Assembly (NCBI GenBank): GCA_030442035.1
Contig: JAUJEA010000012.1
Location: forward strand, 1-64,000
Source of the DNA: Splendidivirga corallicola
GTDB taxonomy: Bacteria > Bacteroidota > Bacteroidia > Cytophagales > Cyclobacteriaceae
Direction of reading: 5' to 3'
Length of the DNA stretch: 64,000 nt
A program made the position numbers and the translations under genes. Under the pieces are notes generated by a model. That model was not told where the DNA came from. It did no database searches and saw nothing but the letters and a program-made list of their open reading frames with translations. Numbering within the stretch: the first letter of the stretch is position 1; every line of letters starts with the position of its first letter. Below, in pieces: positions 7,249-15,228 of this stretch.

Positions 7249-8979
7249 TTATTGATTACTACTGACTGTAATAAATGATTTACCGGAAAACACCTCACCG
7301 GATTTTGTTGAGCCAAAAAGTTCAAGCTCCAGTACACCTAAATTATCCGATGTAAAGAATTCAATGATCACATTTTCCCCTTGATCGATTTTCAGATCCG
7401 GTTTCCAATACAAAAGCGTTCTCAGATCAGGTGTTGGATTATTCTGTTCCGCTCCTTCGAAATCAGGAGCCTTGAAAATATCACTTTCCAAAAAACCCTC
7501 GACGGGGTAGCCTGGTACGGTACTATCTGTATAATTAAGCTTTTTGGTACTTATGGAAAGTACCCCATTGCCACCCAAATAGCCAAACTGTGCTACTTTG
7601 TTGACCTTAAAGAACACCTCAATTCTATCCAGATCTGCTGGATTAAGTGCCATTACCCTGCTCAGGTCTGTCTCCGGTCTACCATCAATCAAAATTAAGG
7701 GATTACGTTTGGCAGTTTGGGTTAGATCTTCATGTATGATCTTCATCCTGTATCCTTCTTTCGTTTCCCTGACTTTCACCCTGCCCAATAACTCACGAAA
7801 GACCTCAGTCATGTTAGGCAATGCTTCAAATTCGTTGAGATCAACAAAACGGTCAGGTACGCTTTCTATGATAATACCATTATCTAACTTTTGAGAACCA
7901 AATGAGCCATAGGTGCTATGTTTAGCGGCTTTGAAAGCAGAGAGTATGATTTCTTTGTCAAGTTGACTACCGGCAAATCTTTGTAAATCAATCTTTTGCT
8001 TTTCCGAAATCTGAGTAGGGACGTTTGTTTCCGGTTTTTCTTTTTGCAATTCCAGTACCAATGGATAACCGGCCTCTTTTAACTCATGTTGATTCATGAA
8101 ATATACCTGCTGTCTTCCGAAAAAGTCGCTCTCAATGGGTATTTCAAACCCTCCGTCTTCTTTAGTAACTATGGTAAAACCCTCATTACCCACAAGCAAC
8201 TGCAGCATAATTCCTTGCACCGTATTGACACTTGTGCCAGGCTGTGGAATCACTTTACCCTTAATAACAAAAGGATCATGACTTGAAGTTGATCCGATTG
8301 TATTACCGACAGGCGAATTTGTAGCTGAAGAGAGCTCAACAAATGAGGAAATCAATTTCGACTTATCTTTAACGGCCAATGAAAAACATCCTTCCACCGG
8401 CTGGTTGTCTGTGTCTCTAACTGAAATTTCAACACTTACCTTTTCTCTTCTGTGATATGTCGCTTTTTCCGTCTTGAATTTGATCTTAAAGGAATCTGAT
8501 TCTTTTTGAGATGTTGATTCGATTCCAACATTGGCTAAAAATTCTTTATCATCTTTTGGATTAATGATCAAAATATTTTTTTGAAAGCCAACATCGGATT
8601 GGCTTTCCGAAACTACAATATGATAGTTGCCTGTTTTTAATGTGTTTGGAAGTGTTAAATTTCCATACGCAGTATTTTGTTCAGGAAGTAATTTTTGTAA
8701 GATGATACGTTCTCCGGTCTGGCCGTACAATTCGAAATAAAAAATATTTTTTGTGGTTTCACCGCCTCTGTATACTTTATACCAGATGGTTTCTCCGGTA
8801 AAGTAGCTGGTCTTATCCAAATGCAGAAAAAGTGCTTCTTCCCTCAGAGGTTGATCGTTTTGGATGGCAAAAGCAAGATACTGACCACTTAGCATGATGA
8901 GCATCAGGATCAATCTTATCGATCTTTTCAGATTTCTTCTTAAAACAACGTCTTTTCTTTCTGTAGTAATCATCACCAT
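7249..8979 (-). CDS. Secreted MG2-like/carboxypeptidase-regulatory-like protein, TonB-receptor operon
   Basis: 576 residues. After a basic start and a hydrophobic segment (about 18-40, RLILMLIMLSGQYLAFA), the mature protein begins with EALFLHLDKTSYFTGETIWY, the hallmark of the macroglobulin MG2-like domain common in Bacteroidota surface proteins. Several Ig-like strands follow (VSVEISVRDTDNQPVEGCFSL). A late segment, PLILIDGRPETDLSRVMALN, resembles a TonB-receptor plug subdomain, where a partner barrel would be expected. It lies 2 bases after the receptor gene and 5 before DUF4249, so it is probably an accessory of that transporter. The exact function is unknown. Two further Met codons near the start make the first few residues uncertain. 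Confidence 0.75.
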   Translation of the reverse strand: MVMITTERKDVVLRRNLKRSIRLILMLIMLSGQYLAFAIQNDQPLREEALFLHLDKTSYFTGETIWYKVYRGGETTKNIFYFELYGQTGERIILQKLLPEQNTAYGNLTLPNTLKTGNYHIVVSESQSDVGFQKNILIINPKDDKEFLANVGIESTSQKESDSFKIKFKTEKATYHRREKVSVEISVRDTDNQPVEGCFSLAVKDKSKLISSFVELSSATNSPVGNTIGSTSSHDPFVIKGKVIPQPGTSVNTVQGIMLQLLVGNEGFTIVTKEDGGFEIPIESDFFGRQQVYFMNQHELKEAGYPLVLELQKEKPETNVPTQISEKQKIDLQRFAGSQLDKEIILSAFKAAKHSTYGSFGSQKLDNGIIIESVPDRFVDLNEFEALPNMTEVFRELLGRVKVRETKEGYRMKIIHEDLTQTAKRNPLILIDGRPETDLSRVMALNPADLDRIEVFFKVNKVAQFGYLGGNGVLSISTKKLNYTDSTVPGYPVEGFLESDIFKAPDFEGAEQNNPTPDLRTLLYWKPDLKIDQGENVIIEFFTSDNLGVLELELFGSTKSGEVFSGKSFITVSSNQ

Positions 8980-8981
8980 AC

Positions 8982-11660
8982 CTAGAACTTAAGATTATAT
9001 GTAATGGAAGGAAAGACGGTCCCAATAACGGAAAGCCTCTTTGGACCTTCAGGAACCTGTTGCTGAAAAAAAACAGAGTATGCGTTCTTTCTGCCATATA
9101 CATTATAAACAGATACTACCCAGTCACTTTCGAATTTTGAGGTTTTCCTTTGATTGGTCTTGATGGTCAATGAAAGATCCAATCTGTGATAATCCGGTAT
9201 TCTTAACTCATTTCTGTTGGAATACTCATCCACCGAAATCAAATTACCTACTCTATAGCGATAGAGCGGAGCTGTAATTGGTCTGCCAGTGTTATAAGTG
9301 AAATTAAATGATAAGCTGTATTTTCGGCTCAGTCTGTAATTTCCAACAATGGTGAGATCGTGTGGTTTATCGAAATTGGATGGGAATGTTTCTCCATTGT
9401 TGACCGTTTCTCGCGCTGTATTGGCCTGGACTTTCCTTAGGCTTCTGGAATAAGTGTAACTTGCCCAGCCATTGAGTCTGCCTTTATTCTTTTTAATAGA
9501 TACCTCTACACCGTAGGTATTGCCTTCAGCATTAACTACTTCTGTTTCGATGTGGTTGTTTAAAAGGAGTTCCGCGTGGTCGATATATTCCACAATATTA
9601 TCGAGTTTCTTATAGTAAACTTCTACCGAGGACTCATATGCATTGTCTTTAAAGTTCCTGAAATATCCCAGGGAGTATTGAGAAGCTCTTAGAGGTTTTA
9701 AGAAAGGATCACTCATTTTCCAGATATCAACAGGTGTAACGGCAGCTGTATTAGAGATTAAATGCAAATATTGATTGGTAATACCATAACTCAATTTCAA
9801 TGAGCTGGTTGGGCCTAACATTGATTTGAAAGAAACTCTTGGTTCGATTCCATCATATCGCTGAATGACTTCCCCATTGCTAAACTGCTGCTCTCCGACA
9901 ATGGTCGCTTCACTTCTGGAACCACTTTCATCATACGTATTAATAGAACCTGGACCAATATTGAAAAAGGTAGAATATCGTAGTCCGATAAGAACAGAGA
10001 AACGATGATCTATTTTGAATTCGTCACTGATATAAGCTGCCAATTCCAGACCTTTTTCTTTATCCAATGTAATGGGTTCAAGGAAGGAATCATTAGCGGG
10101 AACAAAGTTTCCGGGAGAGAACAGGAACCTGGTAGCATCCAAACCAAAATCAATGCTGTGCTGGAAATTTGGTGTGATTTTCAGCTGCCAACTGGCTCTT
10201 TCATAATCAATGGTGGAGGTAAGCTTGTATTGGTTCTCACCCGTAATATCTTCTACATTATAATTGTATCTGCCTTTGGCCAGTACGGCTGTTGAAAAGA
10301 TTTTATCGGAAAACAAATGGCTCCATCTCAGTGTGGCATTGGTAGTTGACCAGTTATATAAGGTGTCTCTGTCAAAAGCGAATTCGTCCTGACTTCCATA
10401 CAATGACAAAGACAATTTACTTTTCTCACCAATATCCTGACTCAGTTTGAAATTTGCATCACTGAAAGAGGCAGAGCTATTTCTTAATTGCACACTGGGT
10501 AATCTCTTTAATATCCAATCCGAGAATGAAGCCCGTCCTGCTAATACAAAGGAGCTTTTGTCTTTTTTTATAGGACCCTCAAGCGCCAGTTTGGCGGTGA
10601 TCGGACCTACACCAGCCCGGCCGGTGATCTTTTTTCTATTACCCTCAATAAGTTTCACATCAAGCACGGAAGAAGCTCTGCCGCCATATTGCGCCGGAAT
10701 ATTGCCTTTAAATAAAATGGCATCTTTTACCACTTCGGAATTAAATGCTGAGAAAAAACCAAAAATATGAGAGGGATTAAATATCAATCCGCCATCCAGT
10801 AAAACCAGGTTTTGATCTACGTTGCCTCCTCGTACATTAAATCCGGAAGCACCTTCTCCCGTAGTAGATACACCCGGCAACATAAGAATAGATTTAACGA
10901 CATCCACTTCTCCTAAGAAGGCAGGCATACTTTTTATTCGATCAATACTCAAACGTTCCGCACCAAATTGGATATTGCTTACATTTGCGTCGGAGGCTTC
11001 TCCGCTGATGACCACTTCCTCCAGCTTCGTGACCTCTGAGAAGAGCTCCATGTCCAGTTTAGCATTCTCATAAATACTTAAAGTCACATAATCTTCCTGG
11101 TAACCAACGTAAGCGAAACGGACATGGTATTCACCGGGATCGAGTGGTAACGAATAAAAGCCTTCAACGTTTGTGGAAACACCCGTTTTTAGTTCCTCAA
11201 CATAAATTGTACCGCCGATTATGGCATCACCATTGGCGCCATCTTTAAGATATCCGGTCAGGTTCACCTTGCCTTGGGGTTTGAATGATGGATCGCCAAA
11301 AACTTTTTTGGTCTTATCCGTTTCCTCCGGAACATCCACCGCATTCAACGTAGAAATGGCCGAGGTTTTTACAATAGCCAATACATTGTTGTTATGATTG
11401 AAAAAACGGAGCCCTGTACCGAAAAGAACCTCATCCATGACTTTTTTAAGAGGCGCATTGTTGAATTCTCCCGTTACCTTGATATCATTGATCCAGTTTT
11501 CCAGGTAATAAAATTTCTTTCCCGGATTTTCATTTTCAATCTTTTCTAAAAGCTCACTTAAAGGGAGATTTTCAAGTTTCCCTGAAAATGTAATCTCTTC
11601 CTGGGAAAATGCTGTTGTATAAAATGACAAAAAAAATAGGACAAAGGCTGTTGCTCTCAC
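8982..11660 (-). CDS. TonB-dependent outer-membrane receptor with STN and carboxypeptidase-like domains
   Basis: 892 residues. Domain order: signal peptide (1-19, ending AFSQ), STN domain (about 25-95, NLPLSELLEKIENENPGKKF), a carboxypeptidase-regulatory-like beta sandwich (about 130-205, LTGYLKDGANGDAIIGGTI), a plug (about 225-340, with FNVRGGNVDQNLVLLDGG) and a 22-strand-type barrel to the C-terminal Phe (VFPSITYNLKF). STN domains in FecA-like transducers touch an anti-sigma factor, but no FecR or sigma gene is adjacent. It is the first gene of a tight three-gene operon. The substrate is unknown; the absence of SusD argues against a classical glycan pair. Confidence 0.92.
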   Translation of the reverse strand: MRATAFVLFFLSFYTTAFSQEEITFSGKLENLPLSELLEKIENENPGKKFYYLENWINDIKVTGEFNNAPLKKVMDEVLFGTGLRFFNHNNNVLAIVKTSAISTLNAVDVPEETDKTKKVFGDPSFKPQGKVNLTGYLKDGANGDAIIGGTIYVEELKTGVSTNVEGFYSLPLDPGEYHVRFAYVGYQEDYVTLSIYENAKLDMELFSEVTKLEEVVISGEASDANVSNIQFGAERLSIDRIKSMPAFLGEVDVVKSILMLPGVSTTGEGASGFNVRGGNVDQNLVLLDGGLIFNPSHIFGFFSAFNSEVVKDAILFKGNIPAQYGGRASSVLDVKLIEGNRKKITGRAGVGPITAKLALEGPIKKDKSSFVLAGRASFSDWILKRLPSVQLRNSSASFSDANFKLSQDIGEKSKLSLSLYGSQDEFAFDRDTLYNWSTTNATLRWSHLFSDKIFSTAVLAKGRYNYNVEDITGENQYKLTSTIDYERASWQLKITPNFQHSIDFGLDATRFLFSPGNFVPANDSFLEPITLDKEKGLELAAYISDEFKIDHRFSVLIGLRYSTFFNIGPGSINTYDESGSRSEATIVGEQQFSNGEVIQRYDGIEPRVSFKSMLGPTSSLKLSYGITNQYLHLISNTAAVTPVDIWKMSDPFLKPLRASQYSLGYFRNFKDNAYESSVEVYYKKLDNIVEYIDHAELLLNNHIETEVVNAEGNTYGVEVSIKKNKGRLNGWASYTYSRSLRKVQANTARETVNNGETFPSNFDKPHDLTIVGNYRLSRKYSLSFNFTYNTGRPITAPLYRYRVGNLISVDEYSNRNELRIPDYHRLDLSLTIKTNQRKTSKFESDWVVSVYNVYGRKNAYSVFFQQQVPEGPKRLSVIGTVFPSITYNLKF

Positions 11661-11794
11661 CAGTTCTTAAACATTAAAGTTTATCCAATATTAAGTAAGA
11701 CTTTAATTTAATAAAGCTCCCCGAAGCTATAAGAATTAATCACTTCATTTGGGGTGTTATAATGATGACGTAAAATTTTTGATTTTGTATCCAA

Positions 11795-13534
11795 TCATGA
11801 CAACATTACTTTTTCTGCCCATTCCAATTCTTCCGGAAGCTCCAGACAACAAAACTCCAAATGTATTACTTTTCTGGATTTTTGATTGATGGTTTTTTGA
11901 GAAGAATGAATGGTCAAAGGTTTCATAAAATGCACACCACCTGTTGGCATCTCACAAGTGACTGTTTTAAGCTTTTCTTTTGTGAATTGAATTTCTTCGT
12001 CGTTCAAGACTTTATGGTGTGAATTGGGTATAACCTGAAGCGCTCCATTATCCTTGGTGGCGGGATCAAGATGTAACCGGAATGTCACGGTTTTTCGAAG
12101 GTATTCCAGAGGAGGACAAACACTGACTGTATCATCTTTCTTAGTCCATCCTGTGAACCCATCGACATTCAATTTTTTCTGTACATTAATGGTAATATCC
12201 TGATGAGAAGTGACATACCAATTTGATTTGGCTGGTTTGTCAAAATAAATTGCTTTGGATAGAAAATAGTTCTTTCCCAAACCTGATTTGATTAATACAT
12301 ACATTTTGGAATTGAACAATAGCGGTTTCAATTCCGGTAGCTTGCTTAATAATTGCCTGATAGCAATTGGGCGATTTTCAGCGTTCTGATTTTGTTTGCT
12401 TAGGTAAGCATTGATCTTTCCGGTGATAGCGGCAATTTCCTTTTCTTTGAAAACGTGTTCTAGTGTGGCATGCCCTTTCCTTTGAACCTGTTTGATGATT
12501 TCTTTAGCCACAGTAGGATGGAGGTCTTGGGTATAATGATCATGGGCAAGGGCAATTCTCTTTTTCAGTCTCCTTACCAATCTATCCGGTTTGAGCACTT
12601 TAATGGTTTCTCCGTATCCTAGTAATTCTTTTTCCAGTTCGAAATTAAGCTGTACCTTAATAGAGATGATCACTCCACCCGGTTGTTTTTTTACTATTTT
12701 TTGTGAATGATGCAGTGGTTTGGTGAGAATATAAGGTGCATGCCCGTTTTCGACAAATACCTCAACGTATTCAGGATTCCCATCTTTTTCTACACTTACA
12801 CCAATAACCTGCTTAAAGTATTCTTTCAGATTGAGTGTAGTATTTTCGACATAGAGGACACTTGTATCTTCAATACTGATCAATCTGTCAAGTGCCAATA
12901 GAAGAGGAAGTTGTTTGTTGTTTTTGAAACCTAATACAAACCATCTGTTCCTGAATTCTTTGAGGAGTTGCGGATGAAAGTTAAATGTATCAGCACTCCT
13001 GGCTTTGAAGGATTGGTAGGTAAGACTAACAGCTCTTTTGTGGATAATTGCCTGATACAGGTCATCGATAAAATCCAATCCCTTTAAATGTTCGTTTGTC
13101 TCAAAATCAATAACTGAATCCTGTTTGGTTTTTTCCGTATGTACTTTATCCTCCAGGCGTTGTACCATTCCGCTAAGTTCCTGGAAATGGGAGAAACCTT
13201 TGAATTGCCTGAGTATCTCAATTACTTCCGATAATTTATTAAGATCCTGGTCAGTCAGCGGTATATTGGTAATGCTGTACTCCTTATCTTCATAAGTATA
13301 ATATTTCTTATCAACCACAATGATAGGAGCATTGTAACCTAGTTTATCACTCCGCATGAACTGGATATCCATTTGCACGGTTCTTTTACTCACACCTTTG
13401 TCAATACCTTCATATTCATACAAGGCATCCGAACAAGCATCAATCAAATCATCGAGTGTCCATCTTCGATAGCGGTTGCGGAGACAATTATCGATGGTTT
13501 TATAACGGATCAAGGCATTTCTGTTAACTGGCAT
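11795..13534 (-). CDS. WYL-type transcriptional regulator fused to a phytanoyl-CoA-dioxygenase-like domain
   Basis: 579 residues in one unbroken frame. Residues about 8-70 are a winged helix (TLDDLIDACSDALYEY, then KGVSKRTVQMDIQFMRSD). Residues about 160-235 match a WYL domain (KRAVSLTYQSFKARSADTF, RNRWFVLGF), followed by its C-terminal extension. Residues about 400-560 look like a PhyH/2-oxoglutarate Fe(II) oxygenase: His444-x-Asp446 in SHQDITI, a double-stranded-helix core with RLHLDPATKDNGALQVIPNS, distal His543 (LTIHSS) and Arg at SRKVIHLEF. ATG at 13534 is chosen over an upstream ATG because the HTH starts there. WYL domains sense ligands in bacterial regulators, and linking one to an oxygenase would be unusual. 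It lies 134 bases upstream of the receptor operon on the same strand. Confidence 0.8.
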   Translation of the reverse strand: MPVNRNALIRYKTIDNCLRNRYRRWTLDDLIDACSDALYEYEGIDKGVSKRTVQMDIQFMRSDKLGYNAPIIVVDKKYYTYEDKEYSITNIPLTDQDLNKLSEVIEILRQFKGFSHFQELSGMVQRLEDKVHTEKTKQDSVIDFETNEHLKGLDFIDDLYQAIIHKRAVSLTYQSFKARSADTFNFHPQLLKEFRNRWFVLGFKNNKQLPLLLALDRLISIEDTSVLYVENTTLNLKEYFKQVIGVSVEKDGNPEYVEVFVENGHAPYILTKPLHHSQKIVKKQPGGVIISIKVQLNFELEKELLGYGETIKVLKPDRLVRRLKKRIALAHDHYTQDLHPTVAKEIIKQVQRKGHATLEHVFKEKEIAAITGKINAYLSKQNQNAENRPIAIRQLLSKLPELKPLLFNSKMYVLIKSGLGKNYFLSKAIYFDKPAKSNWYVTSHQDITINVQKKLNVDGFTGWTKKDDTVSVCPPLEYLRKTVTFRLHLDPATKDNGALQVIPNSHHKVLNDEEIQFTKEKLKTVTCEMPTGGVHFMKPLTIHSSQKTINQKSRKVIHLEFCCLELPEELEWAEKVMLS

Positions 13535-13839
13535 ATGTTCTTTGATGAAGCTATTCTTTTGTTTGTGAGAGAAAAAAGTTTCCTTAAAAAAATAAAAAAT
13601 ATTCTGCAACACAAAGAGAATAGGGTATCGTAGTGAGTCTTTGTTTCATCAATTAGAAGTTTTAAAATAATGTGTTGTGAAGAGATGAAATATCATGTTT
13701 CCATATAGTTCCACAAGGTAGTACTCCGTTCTCACTACAAAGTATTGACAAAACAGATTTTAAAAGGGGCTCTTTTGCTAAATAATTTCTTTCTTGTATG
13801 ACAGAATAAAATCCATTTGAATGAATTGCTTCTCGCTCT
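13535..13839. other. Intergenic stretch between divergent WYL-oxygenase and DUF5995 genes
   Basis: About 300 bases, AT-rich. A minus-strand frame (13662-13889) is open here but starts inside the DUF5995 gene and is not convincing. No clear promoter box, hairpin or repeat was recognised. Confidence 0.5.
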
Positions 13840-14592
13840 ATGATATATCCAGAAACCATTGAAGAGGTCATTGTTGCGCTTAACGACATAATTGAAAAGT
13901 CAAAGATTCAAAGCAGCCGTATGGGATATTTTCCTGCACTCTATAAACGTGTAACCGAAGAAGTTAAAAATAAAATTGAAGAGGGCTACTTTGACGATGC
14001 CGAAAGAATGGAACAACTGGATATCATATTTGCAAATAGGTATCTGAAAGCCTATCACCAATATATGGACGGTGATACATGCACAAATTCCTGGAAGCTG
14101 ACCTTTGATGTTGCAAAATATTGGAAGCCGTCAGTCATCCAGCATCTTTTTTTGGGAATGAATGCGCACATAAGCCTTGACCTTGGTATTGCTGCTGCTC
14201 TTGTTTGTCCGGGAGAGGATATTGAAAAATTGCACAATGATTTCAATAAGATCAATGAAATTCTGGCTTCATTGGTAGATAAGGTTCAGAGAGAACTCGC
14301 CACTATCTGGCCTCCTTTTAAATTATTTGATTTTATGAGTGGAAAGTTTGATGAGGCACTTGCTGACTTTGGGATGGAGATTGCAAGAGATGCCGCATGG
14401 AAAGTTGCGCTGGAATACGCTTTTTTGGATGAAAATGGAAAACAAGAATTCCTGGAAAAAAGAGATGAGATAGTGACTAATTTTGGAAGAAAGCTTTACA
14501 AACCGGGTTGGCCCCTAGGTACATTATTGTTAATTATTCGCCTTACTGAATTGGGTACTGTGAATAGTAAAATCAAAAAATTGAATAAATAG
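13840..14592 (+). CDS. DUF5995-family protein
   Basis: 250 residues, soluble and helical. The segments RYLKAYHQYMDG, SWKLTFDVAKYWKPSVIQHL and FLGMNAHISLDLGIAAA match my recollection of the DUF5995 signature (helices with conserved H and N-x-H-I-x-L-D-L-x-I). The conserved His/Asp/Asn cluster may bind a metal, but no reaction is known. The C-terminus is helical with a basic end. The gene stands alone, 111 bases before another small helical gene on the same strand, so co-transcription is possible. Confidence 0.7.
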   Translation: MIYPETIEEVIVALNDIIEKSKIQSSRMGYFPALYKRVTEEVKNKIEEGYFDDAERMEQLDIIFANRYLKAYHQYMDGDTCTNSWKLTFDVAKYWKPSVIQHLFLGMNAHISLDLGIAAALVCPGEDIEKLHNDFNKINEILASLVDKVQRELATIWPPFKLFDFMSGKFDEALADFGMEIARDAAWKVALEYAFLDENGKQEFLEKRDEIVTNFGRKLYKPGWPLGTLLLIIRLTELGTVNSKIKKLNK

Positions 14593-14703
14593 TTATTCCT
14601 ACTTAGAAGGATTACCAAGAATCAGGATACTTTTGGAAAGACCATTTCAACAATAAAATAGCCTTAATACCTAAACACCTCAACACTTAATATCACAATA
14701 TAG

Positions 14704-15201
14704 ATGAAAATAGCAACACTTGGCGAAGTAAGAAAAGAATTGAAAACATTGGAATCTGACGAGCTGTTGGAGCTTTGCCTGAAATTGGCGAGATATAAGA
14801 AAGAAAACAAGGAGTTATTGAACTACCTCTTATTTGAAGCGCATGATGAATCTTCCTTTGTAGCTAATATAAAGGATGAAATGTATGAAGGATTTGAAAA
14901 TATGAATACCGGCAATCTATATCTTGCCAAAAAGACCATTCGAAAAATACTACGCCTGACTAAGAAATACATTAAATATTCCGGAAACAAACAAACTACC
15001 ATTGAACTGTTGATTTTCTTCTGTCAACAGCTCCGTCAAAGATGTAATATTAAAGAGAGTAAAGTGCTAGTGAATATGTATGATCGACAACTTTTGATCA
15101 TTGATAAAGCGCTTGGCTCACTACACGAAGATTTACAATATGACTATGAAGAAGCGCTAAATGAATTGCGTAAATTTCGAAGTAGTATTGATCACTTCTA
15201 G
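14704..15201 (+). CDS. Small helical hypothetical protein
   Basis: 165 residues, highly charged and helical throughout (MKIATLGEVRKELKTLESD, RYKKENKELLNYLLFEAHD, AKKTIRKILRLTKKYIKYSG). There is no signal peptide, membrane segment or recognisable catalytic motif. The regular helix pattern suggests a solenoid or bundle that could mediate protein interaction. Related proteins seem to be common hypotheticals in Bacteroidota, but I cannot name a family. It converges with the HrpB gene, 27 bases between stops. Confidence 0.65.
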   Translation: MKIATLGEVRKELKTLESDELLELCLKLARYKKENKELLNYLLFEAHDESSFVANIKDEMYEGFENMNTGNLYLAKKTIRKILRLTKKYIKYSGNKQTTIELLIFFCQQLRQRCNIKESKVLVNMYDRQLLIIDKALGSLHEDLQYDYEEALNELRKFRSSIDHF

Positions 15202-15228
15202 TACTTATTTATCTGATTGATTTGCAGA

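Noticed and set aside
8982-11660. SusC of the glycan cluster
   Set aside because: It has an STN domain and DUF4249 partner, no SusD, and lies 8 kb away on the other strand.
13662-13889. Minus-strand 75-residue frame
   Set aside because: Starts inside the DUF5995 gene and has no supporting domain or neighbour; cannot be supported.
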